Of a DNA stretch of 64,000 bases, positions 17,033-26,105 are shown piece after piece. The position numbers and the translations under genes are program-made. The stretch comes from Defluviitaleaceae bacterium (GTDB lineage Bacteria > Bacillota > Clostridia > Lachnospirales > WRAX01), in assembly GCA_009779935.1 (NCBI GenBank), contig WRAX01000008.1, positions 1 to 64,000 of the forward strand. Reading direction: 5' to 3'. Position 1 is the stretch's first letter. Every line of letters starts with the position of its first letter. The notes under the pieces are model-generated. The model made no database searches, had not been told where the DNA came from, and was given only the letters and a program-made list of their open reading frames with translations.

Positions 17033-17326
17033 CTATTTCAACTTTTTCTTATTAAATGCCGATGGCACAAGGCGATAAGCCTCTTTTTTATCCTGTTTTG
17101 TGATATAGCGTGTTGCAATGCGCTCACCGCAAGCGGGGCAAAATATTGCCCCGTGAAATCGGGAAAAATCCACAGCCCCGTCAATTATACGGTCATTATA
17201 CATCTTTACCAGCCCACTTTCCCCCACTTTTTGGTAATGGGCAATAAAACCTTTGCAAGCAGCGCAGGTTATCACCAAAACATGGCTGCCACGTATTTTT
17301 TTCCGGTTTGGGTTCGGGTAAATCAC
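17033..17326 (-). CDS. Zinc-ribbon (CxxC...CPxC) protein of unknown function
   Basis: 97 residues from GTG 17326 after AAGGGGGG. Two Cys pairs, CAAC and CPAC, about 45 residues apart, likely bind one zinc. The rest is short and basic (KQDKKEAYRLV). Similar CxxC proteins are common in Clostridia without known function. Start and ribosome binding site are convincing; the function is unknown. Confidence 0.65.
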   Translation of the reverse strand: MIYPNPNRKKIRGSHVLVITCAACKGFIAHYQKVGESGLVKMYNDRIIDGAVDFSRFHGAIFCPACGERIATRYITKQDKKEAYRLVPSAFNKKKLK

Positions 17327-17327
17327 A

Positions 17328-17617
17328 TCAGTAACCCCCCTTAGTCATTTGTAAATATATCCATATTTCTGATGAATAGGCTGCCTGTATAGGCATAGGA
17401 GAATCCCCCATCTGTGACCTTATAAGGCTCGGTGTTATCTCATCTATTACAAACACTGTTTCGTAAGGAAAATAGGGATTGATATCAGGCATAACGGATG
17501 GCATAAACACACCAAAATCGGTATCATTTCTTAATTGCGGATTGTTAGGGTCGATGTAATTGGTATTTCACGTATATCGATCAACCCCGTCTCAACAGTC
17601 GGAAAAGGGGATAATTC
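17328..17617 (-). pseudogene. Remnant of an unrecognised gene
   Basis: An open frame of about 80 codons ending in SSEIWIYLQMTKGGY continues upstream of its only ATG to a TGA at 17570, and a neighbouring frame (PFPTVETGLIDIREIPITS) covers the preceding ~80 bases. The protein-like character of both pieces and the lack of a start or ribosome binding site suggest a frameshifted 3' fragment. I do not recognise the family. Confidence 0.4.
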
Positions 17618-17625
17618 TTTTCAAT

Positions 17626-18693
17626 TTACTCTCCCCCTATCATTTTCTCAATTTCCTCCAACAACACATCCGCCATATCCGCTTCGGGTATTTTGCGTAC
17701 AACCTGCCCTTTTTTGAATAATATGCCACTGCCTTTGCCACAGGCAATGCCTATATCACACTCCCTTGCTTCGCCGGGGCCGTTTACCGCACAGCCCATA
17801 ATGGCAATGCTGATGGGGGCTGTTATATGGGCAATGCGGCGGCGCACATCTTCTGCAAGGGGTATTAAATCCACCTCTGTACGGCCACAGGTGGGGCAGG
17901 ATATTATTTCGGGCCCAAAATTGCGCAGGCGCAGGGATTGCAGCAATTCTTTGGCGGCACGCACCTCCTCCACCGGGTCGGCGGTTAGGGAAATGCGCAA
18001 TGTGTCCCCCATGCCTTGTGTAAGCAAACCCGCAAGCCCGGCAGTGGACTTTATTGTGCCCGAATATAGGGTGCCTGCCTCGGTTATGCCGATATGCAGG
18101 GGATAATCCACCTGCGGGGCAAGTATTTGGTGGGCCGATAATGTCATGGGGATATTGCTTGCTTTCATGGATATTACAATATTATCAAAGTCCAAATCTT
18201 CTAAAATGCGCACATTTCTCAGGGCAGATTCTGCCAGCCCCTGCGCAGATGGGCCGTTAAACTTATCCACCAAATCCTGCTCCAAAGAACCCGAATTTAC
18301 ACCAACACGAATGGGTATGCCCCTTTTGCGGGCGGCATCCGCCACCGCCTTTACCCGCTCCAAACTACCAATATTGCCCGGGTTTATGCGTATTTTGTCC
18401 GCCCCTGCATCTATGGCGGCAATGGCCATATGGTGGTCAAAATGTATATCCGCCACCAGCGGTATATGGTCTATCTGTCTGCGTATTTGCTTAAAACCCT
18501 CGGCCGCCTCTTTTGTGTTTACTGTTACCCGCACAATTTCGCAACCCGCATCTGTTAATGCCTTTATTTGTGCCACAGTTGCGGCAACATCGGCGGTTTT
18601 TGTATTAGTCATGGATTGTATGGTGATAGGGCTGTCGCCGCCGATGGGAACGCCCCCAATGCGCACCACCCTTGATTTTCTGCGGTTATACAT
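17626..18693 (-). CDS. ispG: 4-hydroxy-3-methylbut-2-enyl diphosphate synthase
   Basis: 355 residues, full length for the Gram-positive form. It catalyses the reductive opening of MEcPP to HMBPP, the penultimate step of the MEP isoprenoid pathway. The N-terminal TIM barrel has IQSMTNTKTADV and KIRINPGNIG; the C-terminal 4Fe-4S domain has CPTCGRTEVD and GCAVNGPGE with the cluster cysteines and Glu. ATG 18693 overlaps the upstream Nudix gene's stop (TAATG), so the two are translationally coupled; uppP lies one gene further upstream. Confidence 0.97.
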   Translation of the reverse strand: MYNRRKSRVVRIGGVPIGGDSPITIQSMTNTKTADVAATVAQIKALTDAGCEIVRVTVNTKEAAEGFKQIRRQIDHIPLVADIHFDHHMAIAAIDAGADKIRINPGNIGSLERVKAVADAARKRGIPIRVGVNSGSLEQDLVDKFNGPSAQGLAESALRNVRILEDLDFDNIVISMKASNIPMTLSAHQILAPQVDYPLHIGITEAGTLYSGTIKSTAGLAGLLTQGMGDTLRISLTADPVEEVRAAKELLQSLRLRNFGPEIISCPTCGRTEVDLIPLAEDVRRRIAHITAPISIAIMGCAVNGPGEARECDIGIACGKGSGILFKKGQVVRKIPEADMADVLLEEIEKMIGGE

Positions 18694-19202
18694 TAAAAAG
18701 CCCCCTTGTGTGCTGCAAACAGCTTGTCCAAATAGGGATAATGGTGCAGGGGAATAAATTCCCCACCATCTATTAGTTGGCGTATTTTTGCTTCATCCGC
18801 CCACATTGCATCGCAGGTTTCTTCGGGGCACAGCACCACATCATTAATGTCCACATCCTGCCTAAAAACCCAAACATCAACAAATGCAGTTTTATCCGAA
18901 TTTATGAATTGGTGAAAAAGCTCACCCTTTGAAGGGTCAAGGTTAATGCCAATCTCCTCCTGCGTTTCTTTTAGGGCGGATGTTAAGCTGTCATCCCCCG
19001 CCACCGCCGAACCGCCCGTGCATTGCCAAAGCAAGGGCAAACTGATGCCCGCCGCCCTTTTTGAAATTAAAAAGTTGCCATGGCCATCCAAAATCCAAAC
19101 ATGGACAACTAAGTGAAAATCCCCCGCAGGCAGGGGTTGCCCCCGCCGGTGCAGGCGGCCTGTTTTTTGGCGGTTTTCGTCCAGCACATCCCACATTTCC
19201 AT
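18693..19202 (-). CDS. Nudix hydrolase (IDI/YfcD-like group)
   Basis: 169 residues. WDVLDENRQKTGRLHRRG and HLVVHVWILD match the Nudix subgroup often labelled isopentenyl-diphosphate isomerase-like. The Nudix box GGSAVAGDDSLTSALKETQEEIG has Asp at the first Glu position and Lys for the Arg, both conservative. Because it sits between ispG and uppP, a role in isoprenoid diphosphates is tempting, but most proteins of this subgroup are not proven isomerases. Coupled to ispG by TAATG overlap. Confidence 0.8.
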   Translation of the reverse strand: MEMWDVLDENRQKTGRLHRRGQPLPAGDFHLVVHVWILDGHGNFLISKRAAGISLPLLWQCTGGSAVAGDDSLTSALKETQEEIGINLDPSKGELFHQFINSDKTAFVDVWVFRQDVDINDVVLCPEETCDAMWADEAKIRQLIDGGEFIPLHHYPYLDKLFAAHKGAF

Positions 19203-19214
19203 ATTTATCCCCCA

Positions 19215-20024
19215 TTAAAATGCAAGTAAATAAACCCCAATGGCAATTGCCAAAATTAACACATAAAAAGCAAAATAGCGCAGTTTGGCTTTTTTAATTG
19301 CGGCCATCATAAATTTAACCGCCGCATATCCAGAAACCATAGCGGCGAAAAGCCCCGCAGCCAAGTTGGCAAAATTTATATCCGCCATAACCACATCATA
19401 ATCCCTTACAAGGCCTATGGTCTCCACTAACAAAGCCCCCAAAATGGCGGGTATGGACATTAGGAAAACAAACTTTGCCGCATCCGCCCTGTTAATGCCC
19501 CGTGCAAGTGCCGCCGTTATGGTGGAGCCCGAGCGGGAAATGCCCGGGAAAATGGCAACCGCCTGGGCCGCGCCAATACATAAGGCATCAAAATAGGTTA
19601 TATCTTCGGTATTTTTTTTGGTTTTTTTAATTCGGTCAGAAATAAGTAGTATTGTACCTGTCACCACAAAACCGGCGGCAAGGGCGGGTAAGCTGCCAAA
19701 GGCTTCGCCCACCACATTACGCAGTAAAAGCCCTGTAACCGCAATGGGCAAGCTGGCAACAACCAGCAAATATGTCATCTTTTGGAAGGGCTTACGTATT
19801 AATGCCCAAACATCCTTCCAAAACACCACAACCACAGGCACCAGCGTGCCAATATGCACCACAAGGGTAAACAACATGTCGTTACCAATGTTAAAGCCAT
19901 ATTGCCCCAAAGCCAAATGCCCGCTGGATGATACAGGCAAAAATTCCGTCAGCCCTTGTATTATGCCAAGGATTATTGCCTGCAACAGGGTCATGTCATA
20001 ATTTACCAACTCGTAAGCTTCCAT
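19215..20024 (-). CDS. uppP: Undecaprenyl-diphosphate phosphatase
   Basis: 269 residues with about eight membrane segments. FLPVSSSGHL and PGISRSGST are the two catalytic BacA/UppP motifs. It dephosphorylates undecaprenyl diphosphate to recycle the wall-lipid carrier, and can give bacitracin resistance. ATG 20024 follows GGGAGGC; the track's extra ten codons come from the adjoining family A repeat and are not expected to be translated. First gene of uppP-Nudix-ispG. Confidence 0.95.
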   Translation of the reverse strand: MEAYELVNYDMTLLQAIILGIIQGLTEFLPVSSSGHLALGQYGFNIGNDMLFTLVVHIGTLVPVVVVFWKDVWALIRKPFQKMTYLLVVASLPIAVTGLLLRNVVGEAFGSLPALAAGFVVTGTILLISDRIKKTKKNTEDITYFDALCIGAAQAVAIFPGISRSGSTITAALARGINRADAAKFVFLMSIPAILGALLVETIGLVRDYDVVMADINFANLAAGLFAAMVSGYAAVKFMMAAIKKAKLRYFAFYVLILAIAIGVYLLAF

Positions 20025-20035
20025 GCCAGCCTCCC

Positions 20036-20139
20036 ATACCAATTCCATTCTCAATCATGGAAAAGCACATTTTTGAAAACGCACTGAAACCTGCGATTTT
20101 CAAAATATCCTTTTCCATGTTTCGCATTGGAATTGGTAC
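20036..20139. mobile_element. Family A MITE, copy 2
   Basis: Inverted relative to copy 1. It ends 12 bases before the uppP start codon, so it now forms the 5' flank of the uppP-Nudix-ispG operon and may carry or displace its promoter. Confidence 0.85.
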
Positions 20140-20155
20140 CAGTATTATAATCCCT

Positions 20156-20734
20156 TTATCTTACTAAATTAAAGTTTTGGAAAATCCAATTACCATCAAC
20201 AAAAATCATATAAAAATCATGCACATCCACATAATCCACAGGCGACAAGGGGCCGCAACAAGGCGGCTCGGTGTGGATATTAACCGACACACGGTAAATC
20301 AGCTCATAATCACTAATATGGATGATTTCGTGGGTTTCTTCCCCTGCAAAAATATTGCTGCCCCTATCAGCGGCAATGCCATGCAAAACCCCGTCAAAAT
20401 CCCGATAACGCACAAATTCTCCAAAAAGCAAATCATCCGCCAAATCTGCAACAAAAAGTTGGCGCAAATGGGCTTCCAAATCCGCAAGTGTGCTTATGGT
20501 TTCATGGATAACGGGATGCCAGAAATTATCATAAGCATATATGCCCCCGTCCGCTTGCCAATCCACCTCCATGGTGGATTTTTGAAACCATGTTATGGCT
20601 TCCCTTGCACTTTCATAAATCGCTGCAATCCCGTCAGTCGAAACAGGGTGCGAAGATTGGTTCTCTCCGCACCCTGCCGCAACAAACAGCAATATTGTCA
20701 GCATTAGTACAACAATACGCAATTTGTTTTTCAT
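20156..20734 (-). CDS. Lipoprotein, possibly IseA-like
   Basis: 192 residues with signal LRIVVLMLTILLFVAAGCG and lipobox AAGC. The mature part (LRQLFVADLADDLL, FDGVLHGIAADRGSN, then a beta-rich end FYMIFVDGNWIFQNF) has the layout of the IseA domain, which inhibits cell-wall DL-endopeptidases, but I judge this from pattern only. It lies six bases after tsf on the same strand, so it may be read through from the rpsB-tsf operon. Confidence 0.65.
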   Translation of the reverse strand: MKNKLRIVVLMLTILLFVAAGCGENQSSHPVSTDGIAAIYESAREAITWFQKSTMEVDWQADGGIYAYDNFWHPVIHETISTLADLEAHLRQLFVADLADDLLFGEFVRYRDFDGVLHGIAADRGSNIFAGEETHEIIHISDYELIYRVSVNIHTEPPCCGPLSPVDYVDVHDFYMIFVDGNWIFQNFNLVR

Positions 20735-20739
20735 ATATG

Positions 20740-21663
20740 CTACCCCTGCATGGCTTTTGCAACTTCTTCTGCAAAATCCTCTTGCTTTTTTTCGATACCT
20801 GCGCCTTTTTCAAAGCACTCAAACTTTACAAGGTTAACGGTTGCGCCAACTTCTTTGGCAACACTTTCCACATAAGCCTTAACGGTCATGCTGGTGTCTT
20901 TAACATATTCCTGCTCCAACAGGCAAACTTCTTTCATTTGCTTGTTAATGCGCCCTTCCACCATTTTTTCGATTACTTGTGGTGGTTTGCTGGCATTGGC
21001 AGGGTCGTTTTTCGCCGCCGCATCCAAAATTTTGCGCTCGGACTCTAAATACTCCTGGTCAACATCTTCCACACGCAAATAGCGGGGGAAAAGTGCCGCA
21101 GTTTGCATGCACAGGTTGTAACCCATTTCCTTAACAGCATCATTGCTTGGCCCGTCCACTTCCAAAAGCACACCAATTTTGCCGCCGCCATGTACATAGC
21201 TGGTAATAACCTTATCTGTGTTAAAGCGCACAAAGCGGCGTATGTTAAGGTTTTCGCCTATGGTGGCAATTTTGCCCTTTAACACCTCTTCCACAGTACC
21301 GCCGCCTTTTGTCCACTGTTCTGCCATAAAGGCAGGCACATCAGCTGCGGCGGATGCGAACAACTGCTCTGCAACCTCGTCCACATAGGCCTTAAAATCG
21401 GGGTTTATGGCAACAAAGTCCGTTTCGCAGTTTACTTCCACCATAACGGCAGATTTGCCATCGTCCGCCATTTTAATGGCAACAACGCCCTCCGCCGCAA
21501 TACGGCCGGATTTTTTTGCGGCGGCCGCAAGGCCTTTTTCCCGCAAAAACTCCACAGCCTTTTTAATATCGCCGCCGGTTTCTTCCAAAGCTTTTTTACA
21601 ATCTGTCATACCCGAGCCTGTAAGCTCTCTCAACTCTTTAATCAACGCAGGTGTTGCAGCCAT
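20740..21663 (-). CDS. tsf: Elongation factor Ts
   Basis: 307 residues. The N-terminal UBA-like region (IKELRELTGSGMTDCKKALEE) and the core MVEVNCETDFVA are typical, as is KPPQVIEKMVEGRINK. It releases GDP from EF-Tu. ATG 21663 follows rpsB by two bases; the pair is a standard operon. Confidence 0.98.
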   Translation of the reverse strand: MAATPALIKELRELTGSGMTDCKKALEETGGDIKKAVEFLREKGLAAAAKKSGRIAAEGVVAIKMADDGKSAVMVEVNCETDFVAINPDFKAYVDEVAEQLFASAAADVPAFMAEQWTKGGGTVEEVLKGKIATIGENLNIRRFVRFNTDKVITSYVHGGGKIGVLLEVDGPSNDAVKEMGYNLCMQTAALFPRYLRVEDVDQEYLESERKILDAAAKNDPANASKPPQVIEKMVEGRINKQMKEVCLLEQEYVKDTSMTVKAYVESVAKEVGATVNLVKFECFEKGAGIEKKQEDFAEEVAKAMQG

Positions 21664-21665
21664 TG

Positions 21666-22433
21666 TTATTCCCCTTTCTCCTCACCTATAAGTGCTTCGT
21701 CACCAATTACATCGGCAGGCTCTACACTCTCTTCGCCTGCATCATTACTAACACCCTCACGGGTGGCAATTACAGCATCGGCAATAACGCCTGCAATCAG
21801 CTTAACTGCACGTATTGCATCGTCATTACCGGGGATGATGATGTCAACCTCATCCGGGTCGCAATTGGTATCCACAATAGCAACAATTGGTATGCCAAGG
21901 GAATTGGCCTCTTTAATCGCTAAATGCTCCTTACGGGTATCTACCACAAAAAGGGCATCGGGTATTCTCTTCATATCTTTTATGCCGCCCAGGTTTCTAT
22001 CCAGCTTTTCTTTTTCATGCAAAAGCTTGGCAACTTCTTTTTTGGGCAGGGCTTCAAAGGTTCCGTCTTGCTCCATTCTTTCCAAATCTTTTAGGCGTTT
22101 AACACGGCTTTGTATGGTTTGGAAGTTGGTAAGCATGCCGCCAAGCCAACGCTCGTTAATATAGTACATGCCGCAACGTAGGGCTTCTTCCCTGATGCTG
22201 TCTTGGGCCTGCTTTTTTGTGCCCACAAACAAAATTGTGCCGCCGCCGTTTAGTAGCTCCACCACATCATGGTAAGCCTTGTCCACCATTTTTACGGTTT
22301 TTTGCAGGTCAATAATGTAAATCCCATTACGCTCGGCAAAAATATATTCCGCCATCTTGGGATTCCATCGGCGGGTTTGGTGTCCAAAGTGTACACCCGC
22401 CTCCAACAGTTGTTTCATCGAAATTACGCCCAT
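21666..22433 (-). CDS. rpsB: 30S ribosomal protein S2
   Basis: 255 residues. [37 protein letters not shown] and the coiled-coil insertion are diagnostic. The acidic tail after [11 protein letters not shown] is variable in the family. GGAGGTG lies four bases before ATG 22433. Transcribed from 22528-22556 with a structured leader. Confidence 0.98.
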   Translation of the reverse strand: MGVISMKQLLEAGVHFGHQTRRWNPKMAEYIFAERNGIYIIDLQKTVKMVDKAYHDVVELLNGGGTILFVGTKKQAQDSIREEALRCGMYYINERWLGGMLTNFQTIQSRVKRLKDLERMEQDGTFEALPKKEVAKLLHEKEKLDRNLGGIKDMKRIPDALFVVDTRKEHLAIKEANSLGIPIVAIVDTNCDPDEVDIIIPGNDDAIRAVKLIAGVIADAVIATREGVSNDAGEESVEPADVIGDEALIGEEKGE

Positions 22434-22521
22434 AAGGCACCTCCAGATTTTCCCTCCGCAGGCTTTGTTTCTCCAATGTTTCCCATCTGGAACGGCAAGC
22501 CTGCGTGTGAATTATTTACAA
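22434..22521 (-). promoter_or_regulatory. Structured rpsB mRNA leader
   Basis: In the minus sense the leader has GCAGGCTT pairing with AAGCCTGC, and CCAGAT inside that loop complementary to ATCTGG, which overlaps the GGAGG binding site. This would allow a translation-blocking form, as expected for autoregulation by S2 (inference). Confidence 0.5.
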
Positions 22522-22527
22522 ACAAGA

Positions 22528-22556
22528 ATTATACCATACATGCCCAAAAATTGCAA
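22528..22556 (-). promoter_or_regulatory. rpsB-tsf promoter
   Basis: TTGCAA, 17 bases, TATAAT on the minus strand. Confidence 0.85.
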
Positions 22557-22590
22557 GCAAAAATTTTGTTAAAATTTTCATAAACAACCC

Positions 22591-22619
22591 TTGACAGCAA
22601 GCCACAAAAGCCCTATAAT
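22591..22619 (+). promoter_or_regulatory. rny promoter
   Basis: TTGACA, 17 bases, TATAAT: exact consensus, divergent from the rpsB promoter with 34 bases between the two -35 boxes. Confidence 0.9.
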
Positions 22620-22688
22620 AAAGAATGGTGTGTTTACACCAATAATAAATAATTTGCTAAGGATAAGACCTTAGTAGGAGGTGCTGAC

Positions 22689-24230
22689 GTGGAGTTTGTA
22701 ATACCCATTATTGCGGGCGTTGTGGCTTTGGTTGTTGGCTTTCTCCTGGGCTTTATATATCGCAAAAATATCGCTGAAAAACTGACGGGTGCAGCCGAAA
22801 AAGCGGCCGAACTTATCAAGGAAGAGGCGCACAGAGAAGCCTCTGCCAAGAAAAAGGAGATTTTGCTGGAAGCCAAAGAAGAAAGCATCAAAACCAAAAA
22901 CGACATTGAAAGAGAAGTGAAAGAAAGGCGTGCAGAGGTGCAAAAGCACGAAAAACGCCTGATTCAAAAGGAAGAGCAGCTGGATAAAAAAGCCAATTCT
23001 TTCGAGAAAAAGGAAGAGCAACTGCAAAGAAAAATTGAAAGCCTTGATGAAAAAACGGTGGCAGCCGAAACCGCCCTTGCCAAGCAACAACAGGAATTGG
23101 AGCGGATTTCGGGCATGTCCAGCGAGCAAGCTAAGGACTTTTTGTTATCCAATATCGAAAACGAGGTTAGGGTGGAAGCCGCCCAAATGATTAAGGAAGC
23201 GGAAGCAAAAGCCAAGTTGGATGCGGATAAAAAGGCCAAAGAAATACTTGCAACTGCTGTACAACGCTGCGCTGTGGACCATGTTACAGAAACCAGCGTA
23301 TCCGTGGTGCAACTGCCTAATGATGAGATGAAAGGGCGCATTATCGGGCGTGAAGGGCGCAATATCCGCACATTGGAATCCCTTACGGGGATTGATTTGA
23401 TAATTGATGATACACCGGAAGCGGTAATTTTATCGGGCTTTGACCCGGTAAGGCGTGAAATTGCCAAAGTCGCCCTTGAAAAGTTGGTAGCAGATGGCAG
23501 GGTGCATCCCGCCCGTATCGAAGAAATGGTGGAAAAGGCCAAAAAAGAAGTGGAAGCATCCATCCGCGAGGAAGGCGAATCCGCTAGTATGGAAGTGGGC
23601 GTACACGGCCTGCATCCAGAACTTACACGCCTGCTGGGTAAGATGAAATTCCGCACAAGTTACGGCCAAAATGTGTTGCGCCATTCCATAGAAGTTGCCC
23701 ACCTTTGCGGCCTAATGGCAGGCGAGCTTGGTTTGGATATCACCCTTGCCAAACGTGCAGGACTTTTGCATGATATTGGCAAGGCCATAGACCATGAGCA
23801 GGAAGGCAGCCATGTATCCCTTGGGGCGGCATTGCTTAAAAAATACCGTGAATCGGAAATTATAATAAACGCTTGCGAAGCCCACCATGGGGATGTGGAA
23901 CCTACCAGCATCATGTCCGTACTGGTTATGGCAGCCGATGCCATTTCCGCCGCACGCCCGGGTGCAAGGCGTGAAACGCTGGAATCTTATATCAAACGCC
24001 TCCAAAAACTGGAAGAAATTGCAAATTCCTTTGACGGGGTGGAAAAAACCTTCGCCATACAAGCCGGGCGGGAATTGCGCCTTATCGTCGTCCCCGAAAC
24101 TGTGGATGACAGCGGCATGACCCTGCTTGCCCGTGAAGTGGCAAAGCGCATCGAAACTGAGGTTGAATATCCGGGCAATATCAAAATAAACTTAATTAGA
24201 GAAACAAGGGCTATTGAGTATGCAAAGTAA
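22689..24230 (+). CDS. rny: Ribonuclease Y
   Basis: 513 residues from GTG 22689 after AGGAGGTG. N-terminal membrane segment ([19 protein letters not shown]), a long Glu/Lys-rich coiled coil, a KH domain ([17 protein letters not shown]) and an HD domain ([20 protein letters not shown]) with the catalytic His-Asp. RNase Y starts bulk mRNA decay in Firmicutes from the membrane. Typical length. The family A repeat begins four bases after the stop. Confidence 0.97.
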   Translation: MEFVIPIIAGVVALVVGFLLGFIYRKNIAEKLTGAAEKAAELIKEEAHREASAKKKEILLEAKEESIKTKNDIEREVKERRAEVQKHEKRLIQKEEQLDKKANSFEKKEEQLQRKIESLDEKTVAAETALAKQQQELERISGMSSEQAKDFLLSNIENEVRVEAAQMIKEAEAKAKLDADKKAKEILATAVQRCAVDHVTETSVSVVQLPNDEMKGRIIGREGRNIRTLESLTGIDLIIDDTPEAVILSGFDPVRREIAKVALEKLVADGRVHPARIEEMVEKAKKEVEASIREEGESASMEVGVHGLHPELTRLLGKMKFRTSYGQNVLRHSIEVAHLCGLMAGELGLDITLAKRAGLLHDIGKAIDHEQEGSHVSLGAALLKKYRESEIIINACEAHHGDVEPTSIMSVLVMAADAISAARPGARRETLESYIKRLQKLEEIANSFDGVEKTFAIQAGRELRLIVVPETVDDSGMTLLAREVAKRIETEVEYPGNIKINLIRETRAIEYAK

Positions 24231-24233
24231 CTA

Positions 24234-24336
24234 ATACCAATTCCAATTCGAAACATGGAAAAGGATATTTTGAAAATCGCAGGTTTCAGTGCGTTTTCAA
24301 AATGTGCTTTTCCATGATTGAGAATGGAATTGGTAT
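24234..24336. mobile_element. Family A MITE, copy 3
   Basis: Same orientation as copy 1; starts four bases after rny and may form the 3' end hairpin of its mRNA. The ORF-track start at 24302 lies inside the element and is not a real start. Confidence 0.85.
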
Positions 24337-24412
24337 AAATAACGTATGGGCAGGGGAAACCTTGCCCATTTATAATATTTCCCGCCATTCGGGGGTTGGT
24401 AAAGAGGATGCT

Positions 24413-25194
24413 ATGGACATCAAAATGATTGTATGCGATTTGGACAGCACTTTGTTGCGTACGGACAAAACCGTGTCAAAACGCACTTTGGAAGCAATAG
24501 AGAGGTGCCGTGGGCAGGGCATTATATTTGCCATTGCCACGGCACGTTCCGAAAAATTTCCAAATACGCCACCCAAAGCCTGCGACCTGATGTGCTGATA
24601 ACAGCAGGGGGCGGCTTGGCAAGGCATAATGGGCGCATTATACACGAAGCCATGTTAAGCGCAGATGACACAAATGCACTAGCTGCCAAGCTGCTTCAAG
24701 TGGACGGCATCGGATATATTAACATAGAAACGGCGGATGGGCATTTCGTCAGTAAGCCCATAGACCTCAGCAATCCCCAATGGAAGGGTTACGAGTCCAC
24801 AATTGTTGCAGACTTTTCCCAAGGCACCCTTGGCAAAACCCCAAAAATCGCAGCCGAAATGCCTAAACCAGAAGCAGTTAGGGATATTATTGTGCAATTT
24901 CCCCATGTGGCGGCAATGGGCTACACCGGTGAGCATTGGGTTACTTTTGCAAATAAAAATGCCACCAAATGGCAGGCGATTATGGCAGTAGCTGCCCATT
25001 TACAAATTGGCACAGAAAACATTGCCGCCTTCGGTGATGACATGAATGACGTGGAGATGCTAGAAAAATGTGGCATAGGTGTTGCCATGGATAATGGCGT
25101 TGACCAAGCCAAGGCGGTTGCAAACTTTGTATGCGCCAGCAATGATGATGACGGCATAGCACAATGGATTGAGGAGAATTTGTCATGGACATAA
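24413..25194 (+). pseudogene. Cof-type HAD phosphatase, frameshifted
   Basis: Starts at ATG 24413 (MDIKMIVCDLDST). The frame breaks near 24551-24558 in an A5/T3 run: one frame reads IFAIATARSEK, the next continues ISKYATQSLRPDVLITAGGG to the end (AAFGDDMNDVEMLE). Together they make a full HAD-IIB sugar-phosphatase-type protein parallel to the next gene, with the catalytic DLDG changed to DLDS. The stop overlaps the next start (ATGGACATAA). Either a recent pseudogene or a single-base sequencing error. Confidence 0.8.
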
Positions 25195-25970
25195 AAATGA
25201 TTGTGTGTGATTTGGATGGGACGCTTTTGCGGTCGGATAAAACCGTGTCGGAGCGCACCCTGGATGTGCTTGCAAAGTGTCGGCAACGTGGCATTAAGTT
25301 TGCCGTGGCCACGGCACGGTCTAAGTTTAACTTGGAGAAGGTAATGGATGAAGTTATGCCAGATGTGTTAATTTACCACGGCGGGGCGGTGGCTATGGCA
25401 AACGGGGTTAAACTGCGGGAAAGTATTATGGATTCGGACCTTGCCACCAAACTTATGGCAAGCATATTAAAGCGTGGGGCAACCAGATTTTCTGGCGAAA
25501 GTGATGAAGGGTATTTTTATTATGGTGAAAGAATAAGCTATGCCGACTTTCTTGAAGGGCTTGGGCTTGAAGTGGCGGAAATCGACCCAGGTAATACCTC
25601 TTTGCCACCTTTGCATAAAATTGGGGCGATTGTGGATGTTGACAAAGCCAAGGAAGTGCTGGAAGCCCATCCCGAGGTTGGGATGATTGCTTACACAGGC
25701 GAATCCTGGGTGCGCTTCGCCCTTAAAGATGCCACAAAATGGAGGGCAATTGAAGCAGTGGCGGCACATTTGGGCATTGACACGGCAAATATCGCCGCCT
25801 TTGGTGATGATTGGAATGATGTGGAAATGATTGAGAATTGCGGCATTGGCGTTGCTATGGCTAATGGCATTGACCAAGCCAAGGCAGTTGCAAACTTTGT
25901 ATGCGCCAGCAATGATGATGACGGCATAGCACAATGGATTGAGAATCATTTACGTAGGGTGGGGTCTTGA
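25185..25970 (+). CDS. Cof-type HAD phosphatase
   Basis: 261 residues. DLDGTLLRSD (nucleophile Asp and motif I), ATARS (motif II), and AAFGDDWNDVEMIE (motif IV) place it in the HAD-IIB/Cof family of sugar- or nucleotide-phosphate phosphatases. It is a tandem duplicate of the previous gene; the last ~75 bases before the stop are almost identical at the DNA level although the middle differs, suggesting gene conversion. The C-terminal residues RRVGS are encoded by a REP element. Confidence 0.9.
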   Translation: MDIKMIVCDLDGTLLRSDKTVSERTLDVLAKCRQRGIKFAVATARSKFNLEKVMDEVMPDVLIYHGGAVAMANGVKLRESIMDSDLATKLMASILKRGATRFSGESDEGYFYYGERISYADFLEGLGLEVAEIDPGNTSLPPLHKIGAIVDVDKAKEVLEAHPEVGMIAYTGESWVRFALKDATKWRAIEAVAAHLGIDTANIAAFGDDWNDVEMIENCGIGVAMANGIDQAKAVANFVCASNDDDGIAQWIENHLRRVGS

Positions 25971-25978
25971 CCCCACCC
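25954..25978. repeat. REP-like palindrome read as the C-terminus of the HAD gene
   Basis: GTAGGGTGGGGTC TT GACCCCACCC. It is translated in a frame where TAG is not a stop, and the gene ends at TGA within the loop. Confidence 0.75.
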
Positions 25979-26021
25979 AGTCCGAAAGACGTATAATTAA
26001 TGGAGAATACCTTTGATGCAA

Positions 26022-26065
26022 TAGGGCGGGGGCAGTCGGCTATCGCCTGGGCTGCACCACCCTAC
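26022..26065. repeat. REP-like palindrome, long form
   Basis: TAGGGCGGGGGC ... CACCACCCTAC with the centre AGTCGGCTATCGCCTGGG. It lies in the 110-base gap between the HAD and DUF2161 genes, where I see nothing else. Confidence 0.7.
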
Positions 26066-26105
26066 ACTCACCTAAAATTATTTGAAAAAGGGCAAGGTTA
26101 GACAC

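Noticed and set aside
20036-20054. Upstream start of uppP given by the ORF track
   Set aside because: The extra residues are MITE sequence; ATG 20024 has the ribosome binding site and matches the family's length.
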